In this document: positions 36,699-45,855 of the stretch, one piece after another
Layout: every line of letters begins with the position of its first letter
How positions within the stretch are numbered: position 1 is the first letter of the stretch
Source of the DNA: Candidatus Binatia bacterium
GTDB lineage: Bacteria; Desulfobacterota; Binatia; UBA1149; JAJCZL01
DNA: 64,000 nt
Assembly: GCA_028278325.1 (NCBI GenBank)
Contig: JANQEO010000320.1
Coordinates: 90,330-154,329 of the forward strand
Direction: 5' to 3'
The notes under the pieces: model-generated
What the model was told of the DNA's origin: nothing
What the model saw: the letters and a program-made list of their open reading frames with translations, nothing else
Databases searched by the model: none
Made by a program: the position numbers and the translations under genes

Positions 36699-38393
36699 AT
36701 GAGCCAGTCAGGTAGCAAGGGCGGCCTCAACCGGCACAGCCACGTCATCACCGACGGTGATAACCGTGCCCCTAATCGCGCGATGATGCGCGCCGTGGGG
36801 TTCACCGACGCCGACTTCGGTAAACCCATCGTCGGAGTGGCCAACGGCCAGAGCAACATCACGCCCTGTAACGACGGACTGGGCGAACTCGCGGGCGCGG
36901 CCTCCTCGGCCATCCAGGAAGCCGGCGGCATGCCGCAGATGTTCGGGACCATCACGATCAGCGACGGTATCTCTATGGGCACCGAAGGCATGAAGTGCTC
37001 CTTGGTCAGCCGCGAGGTGATCGCCGATTCCATAGAGACGGTTTGCCGCGGCCAGTGCATGGACGGGGTCTTGGCGGTCGGCGGCTGCGACAAGAACATG
37101 CCGGGCGCGATGATCAGCATGGCGCGTCTCGATATCCCCGCCATCTTCGTCTACGGCGGCACCATCAAGCCCGGTTCCTACCACGGCAAGGATCTCACCA
37201 TCGTCAGCATTTTCGAGGCCGTGGGCGAGTACGGCGCAGGCCGAATCTCGAAGGAAGATCTACACGGGATAGAGACCCACGCGTGTCCGGGAAAAGGCGC
37301 TTGCGGCGGCATGTACACGGCCAACACCATGAGCAGCGCTTTCGAGGCTCTCGGTATGAGCCTCCCGTACTCGTCGACGATGGCCGCCGAAGATCAAGAG
37401 AAGGCCGACAGCGCGGCCGCAAGTGGGGCAGCCTTGATCAAGTTGATCGAGAGCGATCTGACACCCCGCAAGATAATGACCAAGCAGGCTTTCGAAAATG
37501 CCATCTCCGTCGTCATGGCGGTCGGCGGTTCGACCAATGCGGTCTTGCATCTGCTGGCTATCGCCCGCGCTGCCGAGGTCGATCTGACCCTGGAGGACTT
37601 CGAGCGAATTCGCACGCGGGTGCCGGTGACCTGTAACCTCAAGCCGTCGGGCGAATACGTGGCCACCGACCTGCACCGGGTCGGCGGCATTCCTCTGGTC
37701 ATGAGGATGCTTCTCGACAAAGGCCTCTTGCACGGCGACTGCATCACGGTCACGGGCAAGACCATCGCCGAAAATCTCGCCGAAGCGCCTGCGGTGCCGC
37801 CCGACAACCAGGCCGTCGTGCTGCCTCTGGAATCGCCGATCTACGCTCAGGGACATCTCGCGATAATGAAGGGGAATCTGGCGCCCGAGGGGGCGGTGGC
37901 CAAGATCAGTGGGCTGAAGTCCGCCAAGATCACCGGGCCGGCGCGGGTCTTCGACTCCGAGGAAGACTGTATGGCGGCGATCATGGGTGACGTCATCCAG
38001 CCGGGCGACGTGCTGGTCATCCGCTATGAAGGGCCCAAGGGAGGGCCGGGCATGCGCGAAATGCTTTCGCCCACCAGTGCCATCATCGGCAAGGGGCTGG
38101 GCGATCAGGTCGGCTTCATCACCGACGGGCGGTTCTCGGGCGGAACCCACGGTATGGTCGTCGGCCATGTCGCACCCGAAGCTCAGGTGGGCGGCCCCAT
38201 CGCGCTGGTGCGAGACGGCGACACCATTACGCTCGACGCCGAGCAACGCTTGCTCGCGGTCGACGTCGATGATGCCGAGTTGGAGCGTCGCCGCTCTCAG
38301 TGGTCCGCTCCACCGATCAAGTACGCCTCGGGTGTGCTGGCCAAGTACGCCAAGCTCGTGTCGAGCGCCTCGGAAGGCGCCGTGACCGGCTGA
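36699..38393 (+). CDS. ilvD: Dihydroxy-acid dehydratase
   Basis: 564 residues. Dehydrates 2,3-dihydroxy-acids to 2-keto acids in valine, isoleucine and pantothenate synthesis, using an Fe-S cluster. Conserved cysteine segments are [20 protein letters not shown] and [18 protein letters not shown]. The C-terminal [18 protein letters not shown] and [21 protein letters not shown] are typical of IlvD. GGAGG at 36687-36691 supports the ATG. The stop overlaps the start of the O-methyltransferase (TGATG). Confidence 0.96.
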   Translation: MSQSGSKGGLNRHSHVITDGDNRAPNRAMMRAVGFTDADFGKPIVGVANGQSNITPCNDGLGELAGAASSAIQEAGGMPQMFGTITISDGISMGTEGMKCSLVSREVIADSIETVCRGQCMDGVLAVGGCDKNMPGAMISMARLDIPAIFVYGGTIKPGSYHGKDLTIVSIFEAVGEYGAGRISKEDLHGIETHACPGKGACGGMYTANTMSSAFEALGMSLPYSSTMAAEDQEKADSAAASGAALIKLIESDLTPRKIMTKQAFENAISVVMAVGGSTNAVLHLLAIARAAEVDLTLEDFERIRTRVPVTCNLKPSGEYVATDLHRVGGIPLVMRMLLDKGLLHGDCITVTGKTIAENLAEAPAVPPDNQAVVLPLESPIYAQGHLAIMKGNLAPEGAVAKISGLKSAKITGPARVFDSEEDCMAAIMGDVIQPGDVLVIRYEGPKGGPGMREMLSPTSAIIGKGLGDQVGFITDGRFSGGTHGMVVGHVAPEAQVGGPIALVRDGDTITLDAEQRLLAVDVDDAELERRRSQWSAPPIKYASGVLAKYAKLVSSASEGAVTG

Positions 38394-39052
38394 TGCATAC
38401 GAAGTTCACCCCCCTCACGCCGGAGCTCTACGACTATCTCGCGTCGCATTGCTCGCCGGTCGACGACTTGCTGCTGCGTCTGATCGAGGAGACCGAAAAA
38501 GCCACGGGTGCGGCCAGCCTCATGCAGATTGCTCCGGACCAGGGCCAGTTCATGGGCATGCTCGCCAAGCTCTGCGGGGCGCGTCACGCCGTCGAAGTGG
38601 GGACCTTCACAGGCTACAGCGCTCTCTGCTTGGCAAGGGCACTGCCGGATGACGGCAGCCTGTTGTGCTGCGACATCAGCGAAGAATGGACGTCGATAGG
38701 GCGCAGGTACTGGGCCGAAGCCGGTGTCGACGCCAAGATCACACTCGAGCTCGCGCCCGCTCTCGACACGCTCAAGGCTCTGCCGGCGGAGCGGCGCTTC
38801 GACATCGCCTTCATCGACGCCGACAAGAACAACTACATCAACTACTACGAGGAGATCCTGGCGCGCATGGACAGCGGCGGGCTCATCGTTTTCGACAATG
38901 TGTTGTGGATGGGCTGGGTGATCGATCCGGCAATGACCGATGAGGAGACCGAAGGCATACGAGCGCTCAACGATTTCGTAGCCAGGGATCCGCGTGTGGA
39001 GGCCGTCATGGTCCCCGTCGGCGACGGTCTGACGCTGGCACGCAAGCTCTGA
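38393..39052 (+). CDS. SAM-dependent O-methyltransferase (caffeoyl-CoA type)
   Basis: 219 residues. Class I methyltransferase of the Methyltransf_3/COMT family: AVEVGTFTGYSALCLARAL (motif I), LLCCDISEEW (ribose-binding acidic residue), FDIAFIDADKNNYINYYEEILARM (the metal-binding D-A-D-K site) and SGGLIVFDNVLWMGWV. The family methylates catechol-like hydroxyls with Mg2+. The ATG at 38393 overlaps the ilvD stop, so translational coupling is likely; what it methylates is unknown. Confidence 0.9.
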   Translation: MHTKFTPLTPELYDYLASHCSPVDDLLLRLIEETEKATGAASLMQIAPDQGQFMGMLAKLCGARHAVEVGTFTGYSALCLARALPDDGSLLCCDISEEWTSIGRRYWAEAGVDAKITLELAPALDTLKALPAERRFDIAFIDADKNNYINYYEEILARMDSGGLIVFDNVLWMGWVIDPAMTDEETEGIRALNDFVARDPRVEAVMVPVGDGLTLARKL

Positions 39053-39199
39053 GCGCAAATTAACTCAGTTTTTACCCCGATCGGGTGTGAATCATGTTGA
39101 CTGGGGCGCACCATTCGTGAGAAAAGCTGCCTGATCGGGCTATAAATCAACCGCGCGGTCTATCGCGACCACGCGCCAGTCGTTGCGAGGGAGGGGCTC

Positions 39200-42100
39200 A
39201 TGAAACTCGCCGCTAACCCCAAGTCTTCATCTATCCTCCGTGCCGCCGCGTCGTTTCTTGCAGCAGCCGGACTCCTTACAGCGACCGCATCGCCCGCAGG
39301 GGCCCAGGCGGCCACTGAGATCCGCCTCATCGTCAATCACGTCAACGCCGGCTTCGCCCCTCTCGGCATAGCGCCTACTCCGGGTGTCTTCAGCCTGATC
39401 AAGCAGACGGACACGGACGACATTCTGCTCGGCGAGGATGAGTCGACCAACAACCAGGACGACTTCACTGCTCTCATGTGCAACGTGCCGCCCCAGGTGA
39501 TCACCATCACCGATCCCGATGCTCTGTCCGAGATCGGTCCTTTCGGTTGCACCGACCTGCGAGTAGATGCCGCGGCTCCTACGACGTTGATGGGCATCGC
39601 TGCGGTTGTAGTCGAGATCGACCGCGACGACGGCACCACCGAGACGATCTGCATGGTCGACTTTGCTTTTCAGGGATGCGCGGATTTCGACCGCGACCAG
39701 TGCCGCAACGAGTTTCAGGAGCTGGGCAACTTCGGCGGTCTCGAGAACCAGCCCCTGGTTTCCTGGGAAGTCGATTTGTCCGACATCGACTTCGACGGGG
39801 AGCCTGACTGCTCGGACGACGATATCGACAACGACGGCATTCCCAACGATGCCGACAGCTGTCCGGAGGTGGACAACGTCGGTGACGGCGACGACGACGG
39901 TGACGGAGTGGGCAACGCCTGCGACCAGTGCCCCGGCGTGGACGACAACAATCCTCCGGCCACCGACAGCGACGGTGACGGGCAGGTGGACGCTTGCGAC
40001 AATTGCCCCGGCGACGGCAATCCCGATCAGAAGGACCTCGACGGTGACGGCGAGGGCGATGCCTGCGACGGTGACGTCGACGGGGACGGCGTCGCCGACG
40101 GCGAGGACAATTGCGAGTTCTTCGCCAACCCCGATCAGACCGACCTCAACGGCAACAACGTCGGCGACGACTGCGAATGCGGCAGCATGATTCTGAGCTG
40201 CGACGACGCCGACGACTTCGGCCACTGCCAGGGCCTCGACTGCGGCGGTCTTTACGTCAACGCCTTCAACAGCCTGCTTGCCAACTCCAAGGCCCCTGGA
40301 AAGAAGATCTTCGCCATAGGCGTCAACGGCCTGGAAGCGCGCATCGGCTTTGAGTCCTGGAACAACCCCTTCAACGGAGGACCCGGCGCTGAGGTCGTGT
40401 TCCTCAACGGCGTCAGCCAGATCGAGAACACTCCCTTCGACGATGCCGCGATGATCTTCGTCCCGTCCGACGAGCAGAATACGTCGGGCGGCATCACCGT
40501 GGCCCAAACCGAGGCCCTCAATACCCGCAGAGACGACATCATCGAGTTCATCAACGAAAGAGGCGGCAGCCTGTTGGCGCTGACGAGCAATCTCATCGAC
40601 GTAGCCTTCGGCTATCTGCCCGTAGAACTCGAGATCGAGGACCGTGAAGCCAGCCCGGGTGCGCCCGGTGCGATAACCGATGTGTTCCCGACCGCCGCCA
40701 TGCTCGAGCTTTCTCCCGACACCGACGAAGACAACATGGACCATGCTTTCTACCATTGCGTGTTCACGGGCCCGCCCGGGTTCTCGGGGCTCGGCGTGCT
40801 TGCCCGTGAGACTCCGCCTCCTCAGGAAGCGGTGATCCTAGGGGGCAGCTGCGTGACGCTGAGTTCCGAGGTCTGCGACAATCAGCAGGACGACGACGGA
40901 GACGGTGACGTCGACTGCGATGATGAGGACTGCGCCCTCGCCGACAACTGCTTCGAGAGCAATTGCCGTGACGAGGTCGACAATGACGGCGACGGCCTCG
41001 TGGACTGCGCCGACCCTGATTGTCTCAACGACATAGCCGGTTGCCCGGTATGCGGTGACGGCAACGCCGTGACGCCCGAGGAATGCGACGACGGCAATAC
41101 GGTGAGCGGTGACGGCTGCGCCGAGGATTGCACGCTGGAGCCGGAGCCAACGACGACGACAACCAGCACTACATCTACGACGACTACTTCCACAACTACT
41201 ACGTCGACCACGACGACGTCGACGACAACCACGTCCACCACGACGACATCGACGACTACGACGTTGCCACCTACCACCACGACTTCGACCACGACAACGT
41301 CGACTACAACGACGACGCTGCCGCCCACGACCACTACGACCTCGACCACCACGACCACACTGCCGCCCACGACCACGACGACGATGCCGCCGACGACCAC
41401 CACGTCGACGACGACCTCCACCACGAGTACGACGTCGACATCCACGACGACGACGTCTCTGCCCTCCGAGTGCCGCGTGGAGACCGACTGCACTCAGGTC
41501 ATCGATTTCGAAGGCCTGCTGGAAGGTGAATCGGCTGATCCGGTATTCACCGACGACGGTCTGGGGCCGATAGGCGTGTTCGCGGACAACGCCAATCTGC
41601 CGGGTGAGAACGCTGCAATCGCCTTCGATTCCAACTGCGGCGGAGGTTGTTCGGGCGAGGATCCCGACCTGGGCACGCCCAACCAGACCTTTGGCGGCCC
41701 CGGCATCGGCACCGGCGGCATGGCCGGCAGCGAATACGCCAACGGTGTGCCGCTAGGCAAGCTGCTGATCGTGGCGGAAGACCTGGTCGACAACGACACT
41801 GACGGACTCGTCGATGACCCCGACGACCAGGCGTTCGCGACGAGCAAGATCAGCTTCGACTTTTCGGAGATCGGACCGGTAACCATCCACCAGCTGACCA
41901 TCGTAGACATCGAAATGAACGAGACGCCGATGATGTTGCAGTTCTTCAACGGCGGCGTGTCCCTCGGCACCGAGACCTTGCCGAACACGGGCAACAACGG
42001 CGTGGCGGTGGTGGAGCTCGACGAGCCCGCCACGGGTGTCTTGAAGATGGTCGTAACCGTGCACGGCTCGGCGGCCATCGACGACATCGTGCTGACCTCC

Positions 42101-43183
42101 GAGGTCTGCCTCGAGCAGGAAGGGGGAGACTGTGACGACGGCAACCCCTGCACCGACGACCTTTGCAGTGCCGAAACCGGGGAGTGCCTTAACGTGCCCA
42201 ACCGTGCCGAGTGCGACGACGGCAGCCTGTGCACGCTCGGGGACACATGTCTGGAAGGACAGTGCATGCCGGGCAGCTCGGTGATGTGTTTCGACGGCAA
42301 CGACTGCACGGACGACTCCTGCGACCCCGAGCAAGGCTGTGTGTTCGAGAACAACTTCCTGCCCTGCGACGACGGTAACGCGTGCACCATCGAGGACCGC
42401 TGTATCGACAAGGAATGCCAGGGAACGGCTGAGGTCTTCTGCGAGGACGGTAATCCGTGCACAGAGGCCTGGTGCTTCCCCGACCGCGGTTGCGTGCAGG
42501 AGAACATCTTGGGACCCTGCGACGACGGTGATGCATGCACCACGGACGATCAGTGCCTGGACGGGGAGTGCAAGAGCGGCGCCGAACTGGTGTGCAGCGA
42601 TGACGGCGATCCGTGCACCTCGCAGACCTGCGATTCCGAACTTGGCTGCGTCACGATGGCCAACGACGGCGCCCAGTGCGACGACGAGGACCCGTGCACT
42701 GTCGAGGACATGTGCCTGGACGGTCAGTGCGTCGGCAGACCCATGGATTGCGATGACGGCAACCCCTGCACGGTCCCCTACGAGTGCGTCGATGGCGAGT
42801 GTCCGACCGGTGAGGGTGTGATCCTCGATTGCTGCGGCAACGGCCTCGTAGAGGAAGGCGAGGAGTGCGACGACGGCGACATGATCGAGGACAACGGCTG
42901 CAACACCGAGTGCCGCGTTGACTGCGGTGATGCCAACGTCAGCGGTGACATCACTTCCGTGGACTCGTTGCGAATCCTCAACAAGGCGGTGGGCAATCTC
43001 GTCTTCTGCCCGATGTCCCTGTGCGACGTCGACAGCAGCGGCTACGTGCTGGCCAACGATGCGCTGATGGTGTTGCTCACGGCTGTTGGCCATGCAGTCG
43101 ATCTGATCTGTCCGCCCGAGTACCCGGGCAGCAGCACCACGACCACCACCACGTCGACGACCTCGACGTCGATGTATCCCTAA
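39200..43183 (+). CDS. Giant secreted Thr-rich / cysteine-repeat protein with dockerin-like C-terminus
   Basis: 1327 residues, ATG with GAGGGAGGGG at 39187-39196; the signal peptide ends SPAGAQA. Order by eye: a leading domain of unknown type; a thrombospondin type 3 Asp-rich block (about residues 195-330); a globular domain; CGDGNAVTPEECDDGNTVSGDGC (DUF4215-like); a Thr/Ser/Pro run (about 650-755) encoded by an almost pure ACN repeat at 41150-41460; a beta domain; six or more CDDGNPCT-type units (about 974-1210); CGNGLVEEGEECDDGD; and a dockerin-like pair from C1242. It ends in a short Thr-rich tail with no membrane anchor. Probably an adhesin or surface-scaffold protein (inference). Confidence 0.8.
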   Translation: MKLAANPKSSSILRAAASFLAAAGLLTATASPAGAQAATEIRLIVNHVNAGFAPLGIAPTPGVFSLIKQTDTDDILLGEDESTNNQDDFTALMCNVPPQVITITDPDALSEIGPFGCTDLRVDAAAPTTLMGIAAVVVEIDRDDGTTETICMVDFAFQGCADFDRDQCRNEFQELGNFGGLENQPLVSWEVDLSDIDFDGEPDCSDDDIDNDGIPNDADSCPEVDNVGDGDDDGDGVGNACDQCPGVDDNNPPATDSDGDGQVDACDNCPGDGNPDQKDLDGDGEGDACDGDVDGDGVADGEDNCEFFANPDQTDLNGNNVGDDCECGSMILSCDDADDFGHCQGLDCGGLYVNAFNSLLANSKAPGKKIFAIGVNGLEARIGFESWNNPFNGGPGAEVVFLNGVSQIENTPFDDAAMIFVPSDEQNTSGGITVAQTEALNTRRDDIIEFINERGGSLLALTSNLIDVAFGYLPVELEIEDREASPGAPGAITDVFPTAAMLELSPDTDEDNMDHAFYHCVFTGPPGFSGLGVLARETPPPQEAVILGGSCVTLSSEVCDNQQDDDGDGDVDCDDEDCALADNCFESNCRDEVDNDGDGLVDCADPDCLNDIAGCPVCGDGNAVTPEECDDGNTVSGDGCAEDCTLEPEPTTTTTSTTSTTTTSTTTTSTTTTSTTTTSTTTTSTTTTLPPTTTTSTTTTSTTTTTLPPTTTTTSTTTTTLPPTTTTTMPPTTTTSTTTSTTSTTSTSTTTTSLPSECRVETDCTQVIDFEGLLEGESADPVFTDDGLGPIGVFADNANLPGENAAIAFDSNCGGGCSGEDPDLGTPNQTFGGPGIGTGGMAGSEYANGVPLGKLLIVAEDLVDNDTDGLVDDPDDQAFATSKISFDFSEIGPVTIHQLTIVDIEMNETPMMLQFFNGGVSLGTETLPNTGNNGVAVVELDEPATGVLKMVVTVHGSAAIDDIVLTSEVCLEQEGGDCDDGNPCTDDLCSAETGECLNVPNRAECDDGSLCTLGDTCLEGQCMPGSSVMCFDGNDCTDDSCDPEQGCVFENNFLPCDDGNACTIEDRCIDKECQGTAEVFCEDGNPCTEAWCFPDRGCVQENILGPCDDGDACTTDDQCLDGECKSGAELVCSDDGDPCTSQTCDSELGCVTMANDGAQCDDEDPCTVEDMCLDGQCVGRPMDCDDGNPCTVPYECVDGECPTGEGVILDCCGNGLVEEGEECDDGDMIEDNGCNTECRVDCGDANVSGDITSVDSLRILNKAVGNLVFCPMSLCDVDSSGYVLANDALMVLLTAVGHAVDLICPPEYPGSSTTTTTTSTTSTSMYP
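41150..41460 (+). repeat. Imperfect ACN trinucleotide repeat coding for a Thr-rich linker
   Basis: About 310 bases of ACG, ACC, ACA and ACT codons broken by TCG/TCC (Ser) and CTGCCG/CTGCCC (Leu-Pro), giving TTTTSTTTT and TLPPTTTT units. Slippage of such tracts can change the linker length between strains. Confidence 0.9.
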
Positions 43184-43197
43184 CTCTAAGTCAGATC

Positions 43198-43235
43198 CTC
43201 AGGCGGGCCGGACCATAGCGTCCGACCCGCCTGAG
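43198..43235 (+). terminator. Strong hairpin after the giant protein gene
   Basis: CTCAGGCGGG (43198-43207) pairs perfectly with CCCGCCTGAG (43226-43235), with an inner GGAC/GTCC (43210-43213 and 43220-43223) around a CATAGC loop. No T tract follows, so termination would be of the hairpin-only kind. It lies 14 bases past the stop of the giant protein. Confidence 0.6.
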
Positions 43236-43315
43236 TCTCGAGCCACCTTGCAATAAGCGAATGGTCCGCGTTTAGTGCGCGGATTATTTCACCCGAAGAT
43301 CGTTCCAAAGAGCGC

Positions 43316-44623
43316 TTGAGGCGTATCCTGGCGCTGGCGCTGCCCATCATCGGCGGCATGACCTCCCAGAACCTGTTCAACCTGGTCGACACCGCAATGG
43401 TGGGCACCCTCGGCAACCAGGCGCTGGCGGCGGTGGGTCTGGCGAGCTTCGCCAACTTCATGTCGGCGGCTTTCATCACCGGGATGTCGGCCGGGGTTCA
43501 GGCAATGTCGGCTCGCTGGCTCGGGGAAGGGCGTCACGAGGAAACCGCGGTGCCTCTCAACGGCGGACTTCTCCTGGCCATAGGCATCGGCGTGCCGCTG
43601 TCAGTCGTGCTGATAGCGATCACCCCGCTCGCCTTTCCTTGGATAGCCAGCGACGCGGGCGTAGCCGCCGACGGGAGCGACTACCTACAGATACGTCTCA
43701 TCGCCCTGGCCGGTATGGGCGCCAATTTCGCCTTCCGCGGTTACTGGAACGCCATCAACATGTCGCGTCTCTACATGGGGACTCTGGTGCTGATGCACGT
43801 TGCCAACGTGTTCCTCAACTGGGTTCTGATCTTCGGCAACCTCGGCGCACCGGAACTCGGCGTGACGGGCGCCGCCATAGCCTCGGCCAGCTCGGTCTAC
43901 ATCGGTACGGCCTGTTACATCGTCATGGCTCTTCGGCACGCACGCGCCGCCGGCTTCCTCGCCGGCCTGCCCGGCGCCGGCATCATGCGCAGCATGGTCA
44001 ACATATCCTTCCCTGCCGGTATGCAGACCTTCTTCTTCGCCGCGGGTATGACCGTCCTGTTCTGGATCGTCGGTCAGATAGGCACGGCCGAGCTGGCGGC
44101 TTCCCACGTTCTCATCACCGTCATGCTGGTCACGATACTGCCGGCCATCGGTTTCGGCCTTGCGGCGGCCAGCCTGGTGGGGCAAGCCCTCGGCGCGAAA
44201 GATAGAACCGAAGCCAAGGCCGTGGGATGGGCCGTGGTCCGAGTCGCCAGCGCCGTCGTCGGCGTGGTGGCGCTGTTCGAGATCCTCTTCCCCGACATCA
44301 TCCTCGGGGTATTCCTTCACGACCCCGATACTCTGGCGCTGGCTCGCTGGCCTCTGCGCGTAGTGGGTCTGGCGACTATCGCCGACACCATGGGAATGGT
44401 GCTTCTCAACGCCCACCTCGGGGCCGGTTACAGCAAATGGGTGATGAAGGTCTCGATCGCTCTTCAGTGGGGAGTGTTTTTGCCCGCGGCCTATCTTGTC
44501 GGCCCGGTCTTGGGATACGGACTCTTGGCCGTGTGGATTGCGAACGCGGCTTTCCGGGCTCTTCAGGCCGGCATCATGGCCAACAGCTGGCGCAAAGGCC
44601 GCTGGGCCTTCGTAGCCGTATAG
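43316..44623 (+). CDS. MATE family multidrug/cation exporter
   Basis: 435 residues in about twelve hydrophobic segments. The start LALALPIIGGMTSQNLFNLVDTAMVGTLG and MANVFLNWVLIFGNLGAPELGVTGAAIA-like segment are the MATE (NorM/DinF) pattern; the second half repeats it (ISFPAGMQTFFFAAGMTVLFWIVGQIGT, LVGQALGAKD). It extrudes cationic drugs or metabolites with H+ or Na+. The only conventional start is TTG 43316. The frame stays open upstream with ISPEDRSKERLRRIL-like coding, so an ATT start about 33 bases earlier is possible. It converges with a PPOX gene, three bases between stops. Confidence 0.87.
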   Translation: MRRILALALPIIGGMTSQNLFNLVDTAMVGTLGNQALAAVGLASFANFMSAAFITGMSAGVQAMSARWLGEGRHEETAVPLNGGLLLAIGIGVPLSVVLIAITPLAFPWIASDAGVAADGSDYLQIRLIALAGMGANFAFRGYWNAINMSRLYMGTLVLMHVANVFLNWVLIFGNLGAPELGVTGAAIASASSVYIGTACYIVMALRHARAAGFLAGLPGAGIMRSMVNISFPAGMQTFFFAAGMTVLFWIVGQIGTAELAASHVLITVMLVTILPAIGFGLAAASLVGQALGAKDRTEAKAVGWAVVRVASAVVGVVALFEILFPDIILGVFLHDPDTLALARWPLRVVGLATIADTMGMVLLNAHLGAGYSKWVMKVSIALQWGVFLPAAYLVGPVLGYGLLAVWIANAAFRALQAGIMANSWRKGRWAFVAV

Positions 44624-44626
44624 GCT

Positions 44627-45043
44627 CTAGAGGTAGTCCTGGGCCGGAGGCTGGCCGAGCTCGAGGTCGAGCTCTATGAAGGTGCGGCGCTTGATCCTGC
44701 CGGAAAGCGACGAGAGCACCGTGGCCACCGTCATTTGGATTCCGTACTTGCGCCTCAGCGCATCGTAGGCGTGGCGAACCAGGGTGGGGTCGGTGATGAT
44801 GCGGGCCCTGCCTTTGAGCCAAGGTCCTTTGATCGTGCCGCGCACGCTACAAGGAGCAATTCTAATCTTGTCGGACTGTTTGAGCCTCCGTACCTTATAA
44901 GAGGCTCCGTCGGTGTAGACGTAGAGCTTTCCGTAACGCTCGGCGAACCACACCGGCGTTTCCACACCACTGCCGTCTGCTCGATAGGTGACCAGGCTGA
45001 TGTAGGGTTTGCGGTCCAGCTCGGCCAGCGCTGAAGCGGCCAC
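44627..45043 (-). CDS. PPOX-class (pyridoxamine-oxidase-fold), F420-dependent oxidoreductase-like
   Basis: 138 residues of the split-barrel FMN/F420-binding fold. YISLVTYRADGSGVETPVWFAERYGKLYVYTDGASYKVRRL and RIAPCSVRGTIKGPWLKGRARII are typical of the PPOX class F420-dependent oxidoreductase family (Rv2061-like). Substrate unknown. It is convergent with the MATE gene. Confidence 0.85.
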   Translation of the reverse strand: MAASALAELDRKPYISLVTYRADGSGVETPVWFAERYGKLYVYTDGASYKVRRLKQSDKIRIAPCSVRGTIKGPWLKGRARIITDPTLVRHAYDALRRKYGIQMTVATVLSSLSGRIKRRTFIELDLELGQPPAQDYL

Positions 45044-45358
45044 GCGACTATTTTACTCTCCATAAGCAAGGAATCCCAACCTTGGGCGCCCAAAACCTTG
45101 GAAAACCAAGGCTATCGGCCAGCTGGGCGAGATATCTCGGGGCGGCTCAGGCTGGTGGCTCGACTCTGCGCACAACGGCTCTTGCTAGGGCTTACGCGGT
45201 GCGGCATATTAAATCTTAGTCAATGTGGAAGTCTCAAGTATAAAACACAGATGATATTATCCATTAGAAAGACTTTACTTGACATGACCGGAATGTCAGC
45301 CTATCTTATGGTTGGTTCTGGGTGAGCAAAAGTAAGGAAGGTACGAAAGGTAAGCAAA
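45044..45358. other. AT-rich intergenic region with one strong promoter
   Basis: 315 bases without a supported gene. A 75-residue frame (45098-45325) has no family or ribosome site and is not called. The part from 45210 on is clearly AT-richer than its surroundings. It holds the promoter at 45279-45307 and little else. Confidence 0.6.
45279..45307 (+). promoter_or_regulatory. Strong sigma-70-type promoter with inverted repeat in the spacer
   Basis: TTGACA (45279-45284), 17 bases, TATCTT (45302-45307). The spacer contains GACAT (45281-45285) and ATGTC (45293-45297) around GACCGGA, an inverted repeat that a repressor could use. It is 52 bases upstream of the following gene, which has GAAAGG before its ATG. 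Confidence 0.65.
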
Positions 45359-45775
45359 ATGAGTGAATCTGTAAGCCTATTCGAGCCCGACTACGTTCTG
45401 CCGGAGCAGTTTTTCGCTGCTTTCGCGGGACAGGAGCGACTTGGTAGCGAGCGGAGGCTCATGCTCGCGGTCCTGCAGGACGCGGTCGAGTGTTATCAAA
45501 AGTACGCATTGTCGCGGACGCCGACGGGTAGGGTGGAATTTGACGATGCGCGTCAGTGGATAGAATCCACGGATCGTGACTGGTCGTTTTCCTTCGAGAA
45601 CATCTGCGACACCCTTGGTCTCAATGCCGTGTATCTGAGACGGGGAATCCTCAAGTTCGGTAGCGGCCGGCGTGCGGTCAAACGGCGCGCTCCGCGTATT
45701 GTAGCTCTCGCTCCGACCCCGGTTTTTTCGCCCGACGCCGGCGATCTCGGCGAGGCGTTCAAGCAAGCTTCCTAG
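45359..45775 (+). CDS. Conserved protein of unknown function, possible regulator
   Basis: 138 residues. N-terminal LFEPDYVLPEQFFAAFAG, then a helical core RRLMLAVLQDAVECYQKYALS, then ARQWIESTDRDWSFSFENICDTLGLNAVYLRRGILKF, which looks like a helix-turn-helix-type end, and a basic tail. I recall similar small proteins in deltaproteobacteria with no assigned role. A strong promoter precedes it and a hairpin follows it, so it is probably a single-gene transcript. DNA binding is only a suggestion from the basic C-terminus and the helical pattern. Confidence 0.75.
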   Translation: MSESVSLFEPDYVLPEQFFAAFAGQERLGSERRLMLAVLQDAVECYQKYALSRTPTGRVEFDDARQWIESTDRDWSFSFENICDTLGLNAVYLRRGILKFGSGRRAVKRRAPRIVALAPTPVFSPDAGDLGEAFKQAS

Positions 45776-45792
45776 ATCCTCTTCGTGTGGGT

Positions 45793-45820
45793 CCGCGCGG
45801 CGCAGCACTGCGCCGCGCGG
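45793..45820 (+). terminator. Hairpin terminator after the small conserved gene
   Basis: CCGCGCGGCGC (45793-45803) and GCGCCGCGCGG (45810-45820) form a perfect 11-bp stem with an AGCACT loop, 17 bases past the stop. The following ATTGATTTCC is only a weak T tract. Confidence 0.6.
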
Positions 45821-45855
45821 ATTGATTTCCCAGTATTTACAGTCAGCGTAGCGCC

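Noticed and set aside
41150..41460. CRISPR array or satellite repeat
   Set aside because: The repeat is in frame, three-base periodic and inside a coding gene; there are no spacers of constant length.
40882..41493. Valine-rich 203-residue minus-strand frame
   Set aside because: It is the antisense shadow of the ACN threonine tract; low complexity on both strands.
45098..45325. 75-residue plus-strand frame
   Set aside because: No ribosome site, no family; it covers the AT-rich region with the promoter.
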